A DNA stretch of 41,044 bases from a virus. Position 1 is the stretch's first letter. The number at the start of each line of letters is the position of its first letter. Location: IMG/VR virus record IMGVR_UViG_3300029812_000105, positions 1-41,044 of that record. One strand, written 5' to 3'. This document shows, one piece after another, positions 8,217 through 16,203 of the stretch. The notes under the pieces are model-generated. The model did no database searches. It was not told the DNA's origin and saw only the letters and a program-made list of their open reading frames with translations. Both the position numbers and the translations under genes were made by a program.

Positions 8217-8861
8217 ATGATTTTATGGATTGCCGGCTGGCCGCAAAACGGAAGTACCTTGCTGCGGCAGATTATCAGGGACTGTTTTGATATTCCGCCT
8301 TACTCGAAATATACGGAGCCGGAGTTGGAATTTCTTTTTGGCAGTGAGGTCTTGAAATTTGGCATAGGATGGCGAGATGCATCGTTTGAACAGTATTGTC
8401 GCTGCCATAACAGCAATAAGCTCTTTGTAATCAAAACACACGAAATACCGATTGACGACAGTCCTGCGATATTTATCGTTCGTGACGGGCGCGATGCCGT
8501 AACTGCGCTGTGCCGATTCTGGACTATTCCAATTGCCAGTGCGATTGTCGGTCAATCATGCGTTTTCGGCGGCTGGTCGGATTATTACCGTGCCTGGCAG
8601 CCGAAGAAGCGGCCTAAGACCATCCTCGTTCGGTTTGAGGATATGATTGAAGACCCGAATATGATAGCGCGTGACATTGCGCCGATGCTGGGGTGCGAGC
8701 CGAAGCGGCCTTATGTTGATGACTACGAGGAAAAAGGAAAAAGCTGGCCGCAGTTATTCAACGGTCGCACCGGAATTTGGCGGGAAGATATGACGGAAAA
8801 AGATTTGGAACTGTTCTGGCGATGTCATGGTGAAGTGATGGCCGAGCTGGGTTACGAGTGA
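8217..8861 (+). CDS. sulfotransferase (PAPS-dependent type)
   Basis: Predicted to move a sulfo group from PAPS to a hydroxyl or amine acceptor. The 214-aa protein starts with the 5'-phosphosulfate-binding loop GWPQNGSTLL (residues 7-16). KTHEIP (73-78) matches the KTHLP segment that carries the catalytic Lys and His of cytosolic sulfotransferases. FIVRDGRDAVTA (86-97) matches the 3'-phosphate-binding segment, and FNGRTGIWRE (181-190) the C-terminal PAPS-binding region. It is shorter than typical sulfotransferases but has all core motifs. A GTGAAAGGA ribosome site precedes it, shared by the next two genes. Sulfotransferases are rare in phage head operons; the acceptor is unknown. Confidence 0.82.
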   Translation: MILWIAGWPQNGSTLLRQIIRDCFDIPPYSKYTEPELEFLFGSEVLKFGIGWRDASFEQYCRCHNSNKLFVIKTHEIPIDDSPAIFIVRDGRDAVTALCRFWTIPIASAIVGQSCVFGGWSDYYRAWQPKKRPKTILVRFEDMIEDPNMIARDIAPMLGCEPKRPYVDDYEEKGKSWPQLFNGRTGIWREDMTEKDLELFWRCHGEVMAELGYE

Positions 8862-8872
8862 AAGGATGCGAA

Positions 8873-9544
8873 ATGAAATACTCATTAGTTGTGGGGCGCT
8901 TTCAGCCCTTGCACGATGGCCATAGGGCCCTGATACAAAGGTTAATTGATGAGGGCAAGCACGTTGCGGTCGGACTGATGGAAACTGACAGGGACGATAA
9001 AAACCCGCTGTCGGCCATTGGCCGCATGGCGCTAATCCACAAAGCCTTCGGCGACAAGGTACATGTGGTCATTATGCCGCCCATCGGCGAAATCTGTTTT
9101 GGTCGGCGGCCCGGCTACAAGGTAAGACGGATTTATCACGGGCCGGATACGGAGCGACTTTCCGCCAGTGCAATTCGCGGCGATGGCGATGAAATCGAGT
9201 CTGTTTACGACCCGGACTTCATAGAGGCTTTTAACCGGATTGCGGACAAGGTTCACAAAACCAGCTGCCGGCAGGGCTTCTGGCGGGCCGGCGACAAGCG
9301 CAACAAGGGCGAGGTGCTCGCGGAATTGCACAATGAAATCAGCGAGGCCCTTGAATGCCTGCGAGAAGGCAACCCGCCGGATAAGAACATAACGAGCATG
9401 AGTGGCGGCGAGGTTCAGTTGGCGGATGTGTTAATACTGCTGATGGATATTGCAAAGGGCTACGGTTTCAACATTGCCGAGGCCGCGCTGGCGAAAATGA
9501 AGTTTAACGAAGGTCGGGCATATATGCACGACAAGCAGTTTTGA
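8873..9544 (+). CDS. HxGH nucleotidyltransferase fused to a MazG-like pyrophosphohydrolase
   Basis: A two-domain 223-aa protein. Residues 1-115 form a cytidylyltransferase-like domain: GRFQPLHDGH with HxGH at 14-17, and SASAIRG at 97-103 equivalent to the ISxxxIR motif of NMN adenylyltransferases. Residues about 140-223 resemble small MazG-type NTP pyrophosphohydrolases: ELHNEISEAL, then ADVLILLMDIA, then a C-terminal KMKFNEGRAYMHDKQF. I chose ATG 8873 over GTG 8858 because GTGAAAGGA is then a correctly spaced ribosome site. The gene overlaps the sulfotransferase stop through its Shine-Dalgarno. NAD metabolism or nucleotide-sugar activation are both possible. Confidence 0.8.
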   Translation: MKYSLVVGRFQPLHDGHRALIQRLIDEGKHVAVGLMETDRDDKNPLSAIGRMALIHKAFGDKVHVVIMPPIGEICFGRRPGYKVRRIYHGPDTERLSASAIRGDGDEIESVYDPDFIEAFNRIADKVHKTSCRQGFWRAGDKRNKGEVLAELHNEISEALECLREGNPPDKNITSMSGGEVQLADVLILLMDIAKGYGFNIAEAALAKMKFNEGRAYMHDKQF

Positions 9545-9563
9545 TAAGTGAAAGGAAATATCA

Positions 9564-10790
9564 ATGATTAAGTTGAATCTGGGTGCGGGCGATACGGTCA
9601 TCGACGGATATATGCCCATTGACCGTAAGTTCGGGCAGGAAGTTTTTCCGCTGCCGGGCAAGTATGTTGAAAACTCGGTAGATGAGATACGCGCCAGTCA
9701 TGTTTTCGAGCATTTTCCGTATCGGCAGTGCTTTGATGTTTTGAAACACTGGGTATCACGGCTGAAGCCTGGCGGCATAATTAAACTCGCCGTGCCGGAT
9801 TTTCGCAGGATTATCGAGCCTTATGCTCGTGGTGAAAAGACCAATGTGCTCGGTTATCTGTTCGGTGGACAGATTGACGAGAATGATTTTCACAAGGCGA
9901 CTTTTGATAAGACTAGTCTGAGTGATTTGATGACGGCGGCGGGTCTGCGGGATTTGACCGAGTGGAAATCGGAAGTAAACGACTGCGCCGCCCTGCCGGT
10001 CAGTCTGAACATTCAGGGCAGAAAACCGCTCGAAGGCGAGGCGGCGAATCCGATACCCAATGCCGAGCAGACGAATATTGCGGCGGTAATGTCAATGCCG
10101 CGACTGGCGTTTACAGATAACCTGTTCAGCGCAATCAAGGCGATTATACCGTTGGGCATTCCGCTGGACCGTGGGTGCGGGGTATTTTGGGGCCATGTTC
10201 TTACCCGGCAGATAGAGAAACACCTCAGCGACGGCACCGAATGGATTCTGGTAGTTGATTACGATACGTGGTTTACGAAGAACCATGTTATCAGGATGTG
10301 TCAGTTAATGGCTGAGAACGCACAGATTGACGCCTTGTGCCCCGTACAGTGCAAGCGGGAAGAAGATTTGCCGCTGATTGGCGTCAGCGGCCCGGCCAAC
10401 GCCGAAGGTGAAGTGAAGGGTCTTGTTGCTGATTTTCAAAAACCGCTTTACGAAGTCTGCACCGCACATTTCGGCCTGACGTTGATTCGCGTATCGGCGA
10501 TGAAGAGGATGTCAAAGCCGTGGTTCCTGCCGGTGCCGGACCCGACCGGCGGCTGGGGCAAGGGCAGGCAGGACGAAGATATTTACTTCTGGAACAACTT
10601 CAGACGTTCCGGCTGCCGTGTTTTTCAGGCAAACGAGGTCTTCATAGGCCACATGCAACAGGTGTGTACGTTTAGCGGGCTGCCGCAGGATAACTGGCGG
10701 CCAATACACGTTTATATGAACGATTTGATTGACAAAGGCCCGCCGCCGCACGGCGAGCCGAAAGTTGAAATGTTGAAACAGGGGGCATAA
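9564..10790 (+). CDS. methyltransferase-glycosyltransferase fusion
   Basis: A 408-aa fusion. Residues 1-150 are a class I SAM methyltransferase (LNLGAGD at 4-10, HVFEHF at 46-51, LKPGGIIKLAVPDF at 67-80). From about 175 a GT-A-type glycosyltransferase-like domain follows with a DYD metal motif at 232-234 (LVVDYDTWF) and DEDIYFW near 337. The order fits an enzyme that both glycosylates and methylates a sugar or protein target. GTGAAAGGA precedes the ATG and the stop abuts the next ATG. Third gene of the cassette with the sulfotransferase. Confidence 0.82.
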   Translation: MIKLNLGAGDTVIDGYMPIDRKFGQEVFPLPGKYVENSVDEIRASHVFEHFPYRQCFDVLKHWVSRLKPGGIIKLAVPDFRRIIEPYARGEKTNVLGYLFGGQIDENDFHKATFDKTSLSDLMTAAGLRDLTEWKSEVNDCAALPVSLNIQGRKPLEGEAANPIPNAEQTNIAAVMSMPRLAFTDNLFSAIKAIIPLGIPLDRGCGVFWGHVLTRQIEKHLSDGTEWILVVDYDTWFTKNHVIRMCQLMAENAQIDALCPVQCKREEDLPLIGVSGPANAEGEVKGLVADFQKPLYEVCTAHFGLTLIRVSAMKRMSKPWFLPVPDPTGGWGKGRQDEDIYFWNNFRRSGCRVFQANEVFIGHMQQVCTFSGLPQDNWRPIHVYMNDLIDKGPPPHGEPKVEMLKQGA

Positions 10791-11288
10791 ATGGCAAGTC
10801 AATTAAAAGGCGACATTCACGTCGAAGGTTCGCTGACAGCGACGACTTTGGGCATACCATCCGGTACGGTTGTTAATGACGATGTTGCCGCCGCTGCTGC
10901 AATCGCGGCGTCAAAATTGCAGCATCAATACGAAAAGGTCTATTCGCAGGAAAGCGCGACTAGCGCCGCCGATGAGGCGAGGGTGGCCCATGTTGTTCAG
11001 GGTGCAACGGGAACCATCGAGGGATTCGAGGCCGGTTCGGTTGTGGCTGCTGTCGGTGATGATACCTGTGATGTGGATTTGCTCAAGAACGGCACGACGG
11101 TATTGAACGCGGCGATAACGCTCGATTCGACTAACGTTGCTTATACCGTCGAGGCGGGAACCGTCGGCACGAGCGCCGTCGTTGACGGCGATGTTCTTGA
11201 AATCAAGATTGATGCAACACACAATACGGGCACATTGGCGAAGGGTATATTTGCCTGCGTTAAAATCAGAGAGGATGCCGACGCATAA
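10791..11288 (+). CDS. virion structural protein, unknown role
   Basis: A 165-aa Ala/Val/Thr-rich protein with beta-strand character (SLTATTLG, VVAAVGDDTCDVDLLKNG, AITLDSTNVAYTVEAGTVG). The ATG follows the previous stop without a gap and its own end overlaps the connector start. The DLLKNGTTVLNAAI segment resembles a repeated small beta-domain seen in phage head or fibre proteins. Likely a head or neck component; decoration protein is the alternative. Confidence 0.55.
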   Translation: MASQLKGDIHVEGSLTATTLGIPSGTVVNDDVAAAAAIAASKLQHQYEKVYSQESATSAADEARVAHVVQGATGTIEGFEAGSVVAAVGDDTCDVDLLKNGTTVLNAAITLDSTNVAYTVEAGTVGTSAVVDGDVLEIKIDATHNTGTLAKGIFACVKIREDADA

Positions 11289-12091
11289 TGGATTACAGTT
11301 ATTTGCGAATAGCTACAGGGCCGGTGGTTGAGCCTGTTTATCTGGATGCGGCGAAGGACCATCTGCGCGTGACGGGAACGGACGACGATACGCTGATTAC
11401 TAATCTGATTCGCGCTGCGAGGCAATTCTGCGAGGCGTACCAGGGCCGGTCTTTCGTGGTGCGGACGTATGAAATGGCATTCGACAATGAGTTTTCAGAG
11501 ATAATATACCCACCGTTCGGGCCGCTCGTTTCGGTCAGTTCAATTACCTACGTTGATACCGATGGGACCACGCAGACGGCGAGCACGAGTGTTTATACCG
11601 TTGACAGCTATGCCGAGCCGCCGCGCATCTTTGAGGCATACAATCAGGTATGGCCTTCGGGCGTGCGAGGCGTTGAGAATGCTGTCAAGATGACATTTAT
11701 AGCTGGTTATGCCGCGAGTTTTACAGCAGCAGCCGATACGGACATTCTGACCGTATCCGGCAGGACATATACCGACGCCGATATTGTGCGGCTTAGTAAC
11801 AGCGGCGGCGCGTTACCGGAGGGCCTGGCGGCCAATACCGACTATCACGTGCGGGACGTATCAGGCCAGACGTTGAAACTGGCGGCAACGGCGGATGGAG
11901 CGGCTATTGATATTACCGGCGCCGGAACCGGGACACACTTCATAGGCGAGATACCACAGAATGTCATTGCAGCAATTAAACTGGTTCTCGGCCATTTATA
12001 CGAGCACCGTGAGGATGTGACGGAGGTAAAACTCGACGGCATACCGCTCGGCGCAAAGATGCTGTTGCAGCAGGAAAGAGCGAACTGGTGA
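11288..12091 (+). CDS. head-tail connector (HK97 gp6-like) with inserted beta domain
   Basis: The adaptor ring under the portal. N-terminal VYLDAAKDHLRVTGTDDDTLI (in two parts of the first 40 residues) and ARQFCEAYQGRSF are typical of the gp6-like connector family, as is the C-terminal helix NVIAAIKLVLGHLYEHREDV. Between the expected FIAGY and IPQNV elements lies an extra segment of about 78 residues (DILTVSGRTYTDADIVRLS, ALPEGLAANTDYHVRDV, TGAGTGTHF), which looks like a beta-sandwich module found in other phage tail and fibre proteins. At 267 aa it is clearly longer than the usual connector. Confidence 0.85.
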   Translation: MDYSYLRIATGPVVEPVYLDAAKDHLRVTGTDDDTLITNLIRAARQFCEAYQGRSFVVRTYEMAFDNEFSEIIYPPFGPLVSVSSITYVDTDGTTQTASTSVYTVDSYAEPPRIFEAYNQVWPSGVRGVENAVKMTFIAGYAASFTAAADTDILTVSGRTYTDADIVRLSNSGGALPEGLAANTDYHVRDVSGQTLKLAATADGAAIDITGAGTGTHFIGEIPQNVIAAIKLVLGHLYEHREDVTEVKLDGIPLGAKMLLQQERANW

Positions 12092-12408
12092 TGCAGGCAG
12101 GAAAACTACGACATAAAGTAACGCTGAAAACCGGCGGAGAAAGTCAGGATGAATACGGCGAAGTAACATATACCTGGTCAACGCAGGCAACGCTGTGGGC
12201 AAGCATCGAGCCGTTAAGGGGCCGGGAATTGTTGCACGCGCAGGAGGTCAACGCCGAGTTATCGCACAGGGTCAGATGCCGTTACAACTCCAATGTAGAC
12301 GTGGCCGACAGAATCGCCTTCGGCACGCGGACGCTTGAGATTGTGAGCGTGATAAACCCGCGGGAGCGCGGGGCGGAACTGGAACTATTTTGCAAGGAAA
12401 TCCTATGA
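12091..12408 (+). CDS. head-tail joining (head closure) protein
   Basis: A 105-aa protein with the signature of the phage head-tail joining family: GKLRHKVTL at the start, WASIEPLRGREL in the middle, RVRCRYNSNVDVADRI and a final LEIVSVINPRERG. The ATG at 12091 overlaps the previous stop; a GTG at 12088 is also in frame. AGGAAAG lies upstream. Acts as the stopper between connector and tail. Confidence 0.88.
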   Translation: MQAGKLRHKVTLKTGGESQDEYGEVTYTWSTQATLWASIEPLRGRELLHAQEVNAELSHRVRCRYNSNVDVADRIAFGTRTLEIVSVINPRERGAELELFCKEIL

Positions 12409-12956
12409 TTGATGACTGGGGCATTGGTGTTCAGGTTACCGGATTAAAAGAACTCAATCGTGTTCTGCTCCGTCTCGAACGCAAAGACGGCAGGGCGGTA
12501 GTGCGCGATGCTTTGCGAATCGCCACACAACCAGTACAAAATGTGACAAAAATATGCGCCAAAAGAATGGTCGGCGGCAAAATGGGCGATTTACTATCAA
12601 GGAATATCATAGTAAGGGCGGCAAAAAGGAAGCGGCCTCACGAATACAGGTTGCTTGTAATGACAAAGCCGGATGTACCGGAGTTTGTCGGTTACAGCAA
12701 GGGCAGTGCATCGTCGATTAAGAGTAAAAAGCTGGTTTCGGGCACAAGATATTATATCCCCGCCGCTATTGAGTTCGGCCACGCCTTTCCGGGCCGGGGC
12801 GGCAGCGGTGCGAAGGACATTGCGCCGATTCCGTTTATGCGCTCGGCAGCGGATGCGAAAGAAGATGAGAGCAGGCGGCTTTTCATATACCGGATAAACC
12901 AGGGTATCTCAGGTGTTTGTGCAGGCTATGCGCACGGGGGTTTTACGAAGGCGTGA
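12405..12956 (+). CDS. HK97 gp10-like neck/tail completion protein
   Basis: A 183-aa basic protein with the family layout: GVQVTGLKELNRVLLRL at the start, a cationic middle, YYIPAAIEFGH near 121-131 and the conserved aromatic/proline end APIPFMRSAADA. The ATG overlaps the previous stop (ATGA) and AAGGA is correctly placed, so I prefer 12405 to the in-frame TTG at 12390. Confidence 0.85.
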   Translation: MIDDWGIGVQVTGLKELNRVLLRLERKDGRAVVRDALRIATQPVQNVTKICAKRMVGGKMGDLLSRNIIVRAAKRKRPHEYRLLVMTKPDVPEFVGYSKGSASSIKSKKLVSGTRYYIPAAIEFGHAFPGRGGSGAKDIAPIPFMRSAADAKEDESRRLFIYRINQGISGVCAGYAHGGFTKA

Positions 12957-12971
12957 TGAGGATAGCTAAGC

Positions 12972-13394
12972 ATGGCGGTTGATACGGTCGAAAAAGTTAT
13001 TTTCAGCCTGTTGGATAACGATGAGACGGTGGATGGTCTTGTGGGCAAGAGGATTTACCCCGGCGTGATTCCGCAGGGCAAGGCGGTTCCGGCGATAGTC
13101 TATGAGCAGACCGGCGGCGACCGCAGCCATACTTTCGGCGGCGTGGTTGGATACGTCGATAGTGCGTTTGATGTTACCTGCTGGTCGTCTACTTACGGCG
13201 GGGCAAGGACCCTGTCCGATGCAGTCCGCAAGGTTTTGGACGGTCATAGCGGTACAACCGAAGCGCAGAAGGTTTACGTGATGTTTTTGAATAACGAAGT
13301 TGACCAGATAGAGGAAGACCCGACGCTGCTGGGCCGCAGGCGGTTCGGCAAGCGATTGAGTTTCGGGATGATTTTCAAGGAAGCGACAAGCTAA
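12972..13394 (+). CDS. tail terminator / tail completion protein, first copy
   Basis: A 140-aa protein of the gp11-like (DUF3168-type) family: FSLLDNDETV, RIYPGVIPQGKAVPAIVYEQ, RSHTFGG, VTCWSSTYGGARTLSDAVRKVLDG and a C-terminal FGKRLSFGMIFKE. These proteins cap the tail tube. It is clearly homologous to the gene at 15256-15750, and the two copies bracket a holin-like gene, a fibre gene and a further small gene. Confidence 0.82.
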   Translation: MAVDTVEKVIFSLLDNDETVDGLVGKRIYPGVIPQGKAVPAIVYEQTGGDRSHTFGGVVGYVDSAFDVTCWSSTYGGARTLSDAVRKVLDGHSGTTEAQKVYVMFLNNEVDQIEEDPTLLGRRRFGKRLSFGMIFKEATS

Positions 13395-13579
13395 TGGACC
13401 TGAATCAAATTATGAGCAAGAAGCTCGGCGTTGTTACGGCGACCATTGTTAGTCTGGTGTTACTTGTTAAAGAGCAGCCGGAAATCGCCGGCCAGGTCGC
13501 GTGGCATCTGACAGTTATCGTTATCAGTTATATTCTAATCCAGGGAGTGATTGATTTGCGAAAAGGAGATAATTCCTGA
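13394..13579 (+). CDS. small two-helix membrane protein, holin candidate
   Basis: 61 aa with two hydrophobic helices (about 12-24, GVVTATIVSLVLL, and 35-52, WHLTVIVISYILIQGVI) and a short charged C-terminus (DLRKGDNS). Size and topology fit a class II-type holin. Start overlaps the previous stop and the stop overlaps the fibre start. No endolysin is adjacent, so the lysis role is only inferred. Confidence 0.6.
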   Translation: MDLNQIMSKKLGVVTATIVSLVLLVKEQPEIAGQVAWHLTVIVISYILIQGVIDLRKGDNS

Positions 13580-14814
13580 TGAAAAAGATATTGATTCTGT
13601 TTGTATGTTTGGTTTGCCTGCTGATTATGGCCGCCGCCCATCCCCCGGCCCCATTCCACAATGACAACCTGTGGCGGATTTACGACAACGGCGACGTCAC
13701 CAAAAGGGTTGCATTTGAGGTCGATGGGGTTTCTACCGGCACGACGCGGACGATTACAATGGCCGATGCAGATGTGGACTTGGGTAGCCCGGCATTTGAA
13801 GATATAACAACAAGACATGATTTAATACTTACGGGTGGACTTGATGCAGATGTTGTTTTCAAAGATGGGGAAACATTAAGGGCAAATATAGGTATACATA
13901 CAGCTAATCATTTAGAGATAACTTCACAAACTGGTACTGTAACTTTTTTAGCTAATAATATTTATACTTCGGGTGATATAAGTTGTGATGATTTAACTGC
14001 CACCGGTGATATTAAATGTGAGCAGCTTACCCTTAGTGAGACGACTCAGGATTATTTATTTACTAAATTGGGTTATGCAACAACCCAACTTGTTTTGCAA
14101 TCTCAAACAGCAACAGAACCTTGTAATTTACATTTCTTTGGTAAAACTGGTGACGGCAGTGAAGCTGTGATGATTAGATTTTGGGCAAAAAGCATACCTG
14201 CCGATTATACTAATTATGAAAGTTTCACATTCGGATATGTTCCTGGGGAAACACCAAGATATGAATTGTACAGTGCCCAACACGGAGAAGGAGTTATCCG
14301 TCCAATACATATCTGGACCGAGGGCAATACCAACCAGTTCGTAGCCGAGAACGATGGTGATATTTTGATGGCTACCATACCCGGTCTTTCCGGCAAAACG
14401 GCAATGGTCATTGATACCGCTACTCATCAGGTGGGCTATGATTCGTCCTCTTTGGTTTACAAGAAGAATATCCGCAACATTGAAGATGCAAACAGTTGCA
14501 GAATTTACGGCCTTCGCCCCATCATTTACGACTGCAAGGACGATTCAAGCAAGGGCATTTATGGCCTTGTGGCGGAAGAGGTCAACGAGGTAATGCCGGA
14601 AATCGTCCGGTATCGAGTTGACCCTGTGCGAGCAGTCCGCAAGGGTGAGTTCGGCGAGGATGAGTCTTATATCGCCGAATGGAAACAGACCAACATACCG
14701 GACGGCGTCGAGTACAACAGGCTTTGGGCGCCGATGCTCAAGGAAATGCAGAAACTAAGAGCGGAAGTGAATGAATTGCAAGCGAGAATAACAAAGTTAG
14801 AGAGCCGAAAGTAA
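13579..14814 (+). CDS. fibre protein with C-terminal S74 intramolecular chaperone
   Basis: A 411-aa protein. The C-terminal 120 residues are a peptidase-S74 chaperone that trimerises and self-cleaves: SSLVYKKNI (290-298) matches the Ser...Lys site of the consensus SDxxxKxNI, followed by GLRPIIYDCK, GIYGLVAEEVNEVMPEIV and a terminal coiled coil. Ser290 and Lys295 are the likely dyad. The N-terminus (MKKILILFVCLVCLLIMAAA) is a signal-peptide-like hydrophobic segment, unexpected for a virion fibre. Bases about 13800-14330 are visibly more AT-rich than the surroundings, suggesting that the receptor-facing part was acquired by exchange. AAAGGAG lies upstream. Confidence 0.82.
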   Translation: MKKILILFVCLVCLLIMAAAHPPAPFHNDNLWRIYDNGDVTKRVAFEVDGVSTGTTRTITMADADVDLGSPAFEDITTRHDLILTGGLDADVVFKDGETLRANIGIHTANHLEITSQTGTVTFLANNIYTSGDISCDDLTATGDIKCEQLTLSETTQDYLFTKLGYATTQLVLQSQTATEPCNLHFFGKTGDGSEAVMIRFWAKSIPADYTNYESFTFGYVPGETPRYELYSAQHGEGVIRPIHIWTEGNTNQFVAENDGDILMATIPGLSGKTAMVIDTATHQVGYDSSSLVYKKNIRNIEDANSCRIYGLRPIIYDCKDDSSKGIYGLVAEEVNEVMPEIVRYRVDPVRAVRKGEFGEDESYIAEWKQTNIPDGVEYNRLWAPMLKEMQKLRAEVNELQARITKLESRK

Positions 14815-15255
14815 GTGGCGAATGAACTCTCAATGACTTACGAAGGTGGGCTGGCAAATGTTACCGCCAATGTCTTTGCGCCGGACGGCACATCAAGAGA
14901 GGCTGATATAGCCTTGTCTGATACCGGCCATACGGGATTATACTTGGGCGACTGTGCTACTATCCAGGCCAAAGACATAATAATCTATTTTTATGGCGGC
15001 GTTTATCTCATCGGCGATACTTATAAACCTGAGATGGTCTTAGCGTCCGATGCCTTTGATAATATCGCCATAACGGAGCCTTCAGGCGTCGCCTCGAACT
15101 TTCGGGAGATGCTCGTACAATTGTGGCGGCGGTTCTTCAAAAAAAGCACCGCCACACGCGATGCGTTAAAGACATACAAAGACGATAGTTCTGAGGCCAC
15201 GTCGCAGGCGGTTAGTTTCGATGGTACTACAAAGACGGTGGGCAATGCGGAATAA
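14815..15255 (+). CDS. unknown protein after the fibre gene
   Basis: 146 aa, GTG start directly after the fibre stop. N-terminal half is beta-like (VTANVFAPDGTSREADIALSD, YLGDCATIQAKDIIIYFYGG), the C-terminal part is a charged helix with LWRRFFKKSTATRD and a DGTTKTVGNAE tail of the kind found in phage neck or fibre-associated proteins. Probably a structural partner of the fibre or a neck component; no family recognised with confidence. Confidence 0.55.
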   Translation: MANELSMTYEGGLANVTANVFAPDGTSREADIALSDTGHTGLYLGDCATIQAKDIIIYFYGGVYLIGDTYKPEMVLASDAFDNIAITEPSGVASNFREMLVQLWRRFFKKSTATRDALKTYKDDSSEATSQAVSFDGTTKTVGNAE

Positions 15256-15750
15256 ATGGCAACGATTGAAACGGCATTATTCAGTCTGCTATCGTCGGAC
15301 TCGGCTATCGGTGATTTCGTAGAGGACAGGATTTATTCGGGGGTTATGCCGTCCGGCAGGATGGTAAGCGATACCTGGCTGCCGGTTATCGAGCGCAACG
15401 AAGTATTGATGCCACCGTTTGACTTGACGGCGTACAAGGCGGCCTCGGCCATTACTTTTCAGCAAATCGCGGGCGTTAGAAGCCATACGCTAACTGCGCC
15501 TATCGGCTATGTCCGCAGCCGATGGCAGGTGAATTGCTGGGGTTGTGAATATGCCGACTGCCGCAACGTGGCGGCGGCGGTAAGAAAGCTGCTCGATGGT
15601 TACGAAGGGACATACGGCGGGATAAAGCTGTACTGCGTTGAGCTGGTAAGCGAAAGGGATTTACTAAGTCTCGTGGCCGACGTTCGGTCACTTTTACGTT
15701 TTGGCAAGGCATTGGATTTTATTATCCGGTTCAAAGAGGACCTGAATTGA
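15256..15750 (+). CDS. tail terminator / completion protein, second copy
   Basis: 164 aa, homologous to the gene at 12972-13394: shared FSLL, RIYxGVxPxG, GxRSHT, GYVxS, VxCW, AVRKxLDGxxGT and a C-terminal FGKxLxFxxxFKE. It carries an extra segment of about 25 residues after GVMPSGR (containing VIERNEVLMPPFDLTAYKA). Duplication of this gene followed by divergence is the simplest reading. Possibly one copy caps the tube and the other acts at another joint. Confidence 0.78.
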   Translation: MATIETALFSLLSSDSAIGDFVEDRIYSGVMPSGRMVSDTWLPVIERNEVLMPPFDLTAYKAASAITFQQIAGVRSHTLTAPIGYVRSRWQVNCWGCEYADCRNVAAAVRKLLDGYEGTYGGIKLYCVELVSERDLLSLVADVRSLLRFGKALDFIIRFKEDLN

Positions 15751-15765
15751 TGGGGGTAACAAATT

Positions 15766-16203
15766 ATGAGTGACGCTATAGGTGGGTATGGGACAGTATT
15801 AAAGGTGAGGGACGGCACGAATGCCTACACAACTATCGGCAACATCCAGAGCATCGATGGGCCGAACCAGGGCCGCAACTCGATTGATGTTTCGACGATG
15901 GAAAGCACGAGCCGGTTTCGGGAGTTTTTACCCGGAATGCTGGACGCAGGCGAATTGACGTGCGAGATGAACTACGATGGTACAGCGGCGGGCACGGCGA
16001 ATGCATTGCAGACAATTTACGCATCGACGTCAACAGCGCTGGAATGGCACATCGCATTTAACGATGGGACAACGCCGTCAAGTTTCGCCTGCATCGGCCA
16101 CGTTACCGCTTTGGGCTTTGCGGTTCCGTCGTTTGACGACAAGGTATCGCAATCGCTGTCCGTCAAGCTGACGGGCGTGCCGACTTACACCGACCTTACA
16201 TAA
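15766..16203 (+). CDS. major tail tube protein, first copy
   Basis: 145 aa, preceded by TGGGGGTAAC. Shows the lambda-V/TP901-type tube pattern with IGNIQSIDGPNQGRNSIDVS, a MESTSRFREFLPG segment, GELTCEMNYDG and a C-terminal GFAVPSFDDKVSQSLSVKLT. Polymerises to form the tail tube. A second, closely related copy follows 28 bases downstream; the two share a 41-base identical block (15862-15902 and 16343-16383). Confidence 0.88.
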   Translation: MSDAIGGYGTVLKVRDGTNAYTTIGNIQSIDGPNQGRNSIDVSTMESTSRFREFLPGMLDAGELTCEMNYDGTAAGTANALQTIYASTSTALEWHIAFNDGTTPSSFACIGHVTALGFAVPSFDDKVSQSLSVKLTGVPTYTDLT

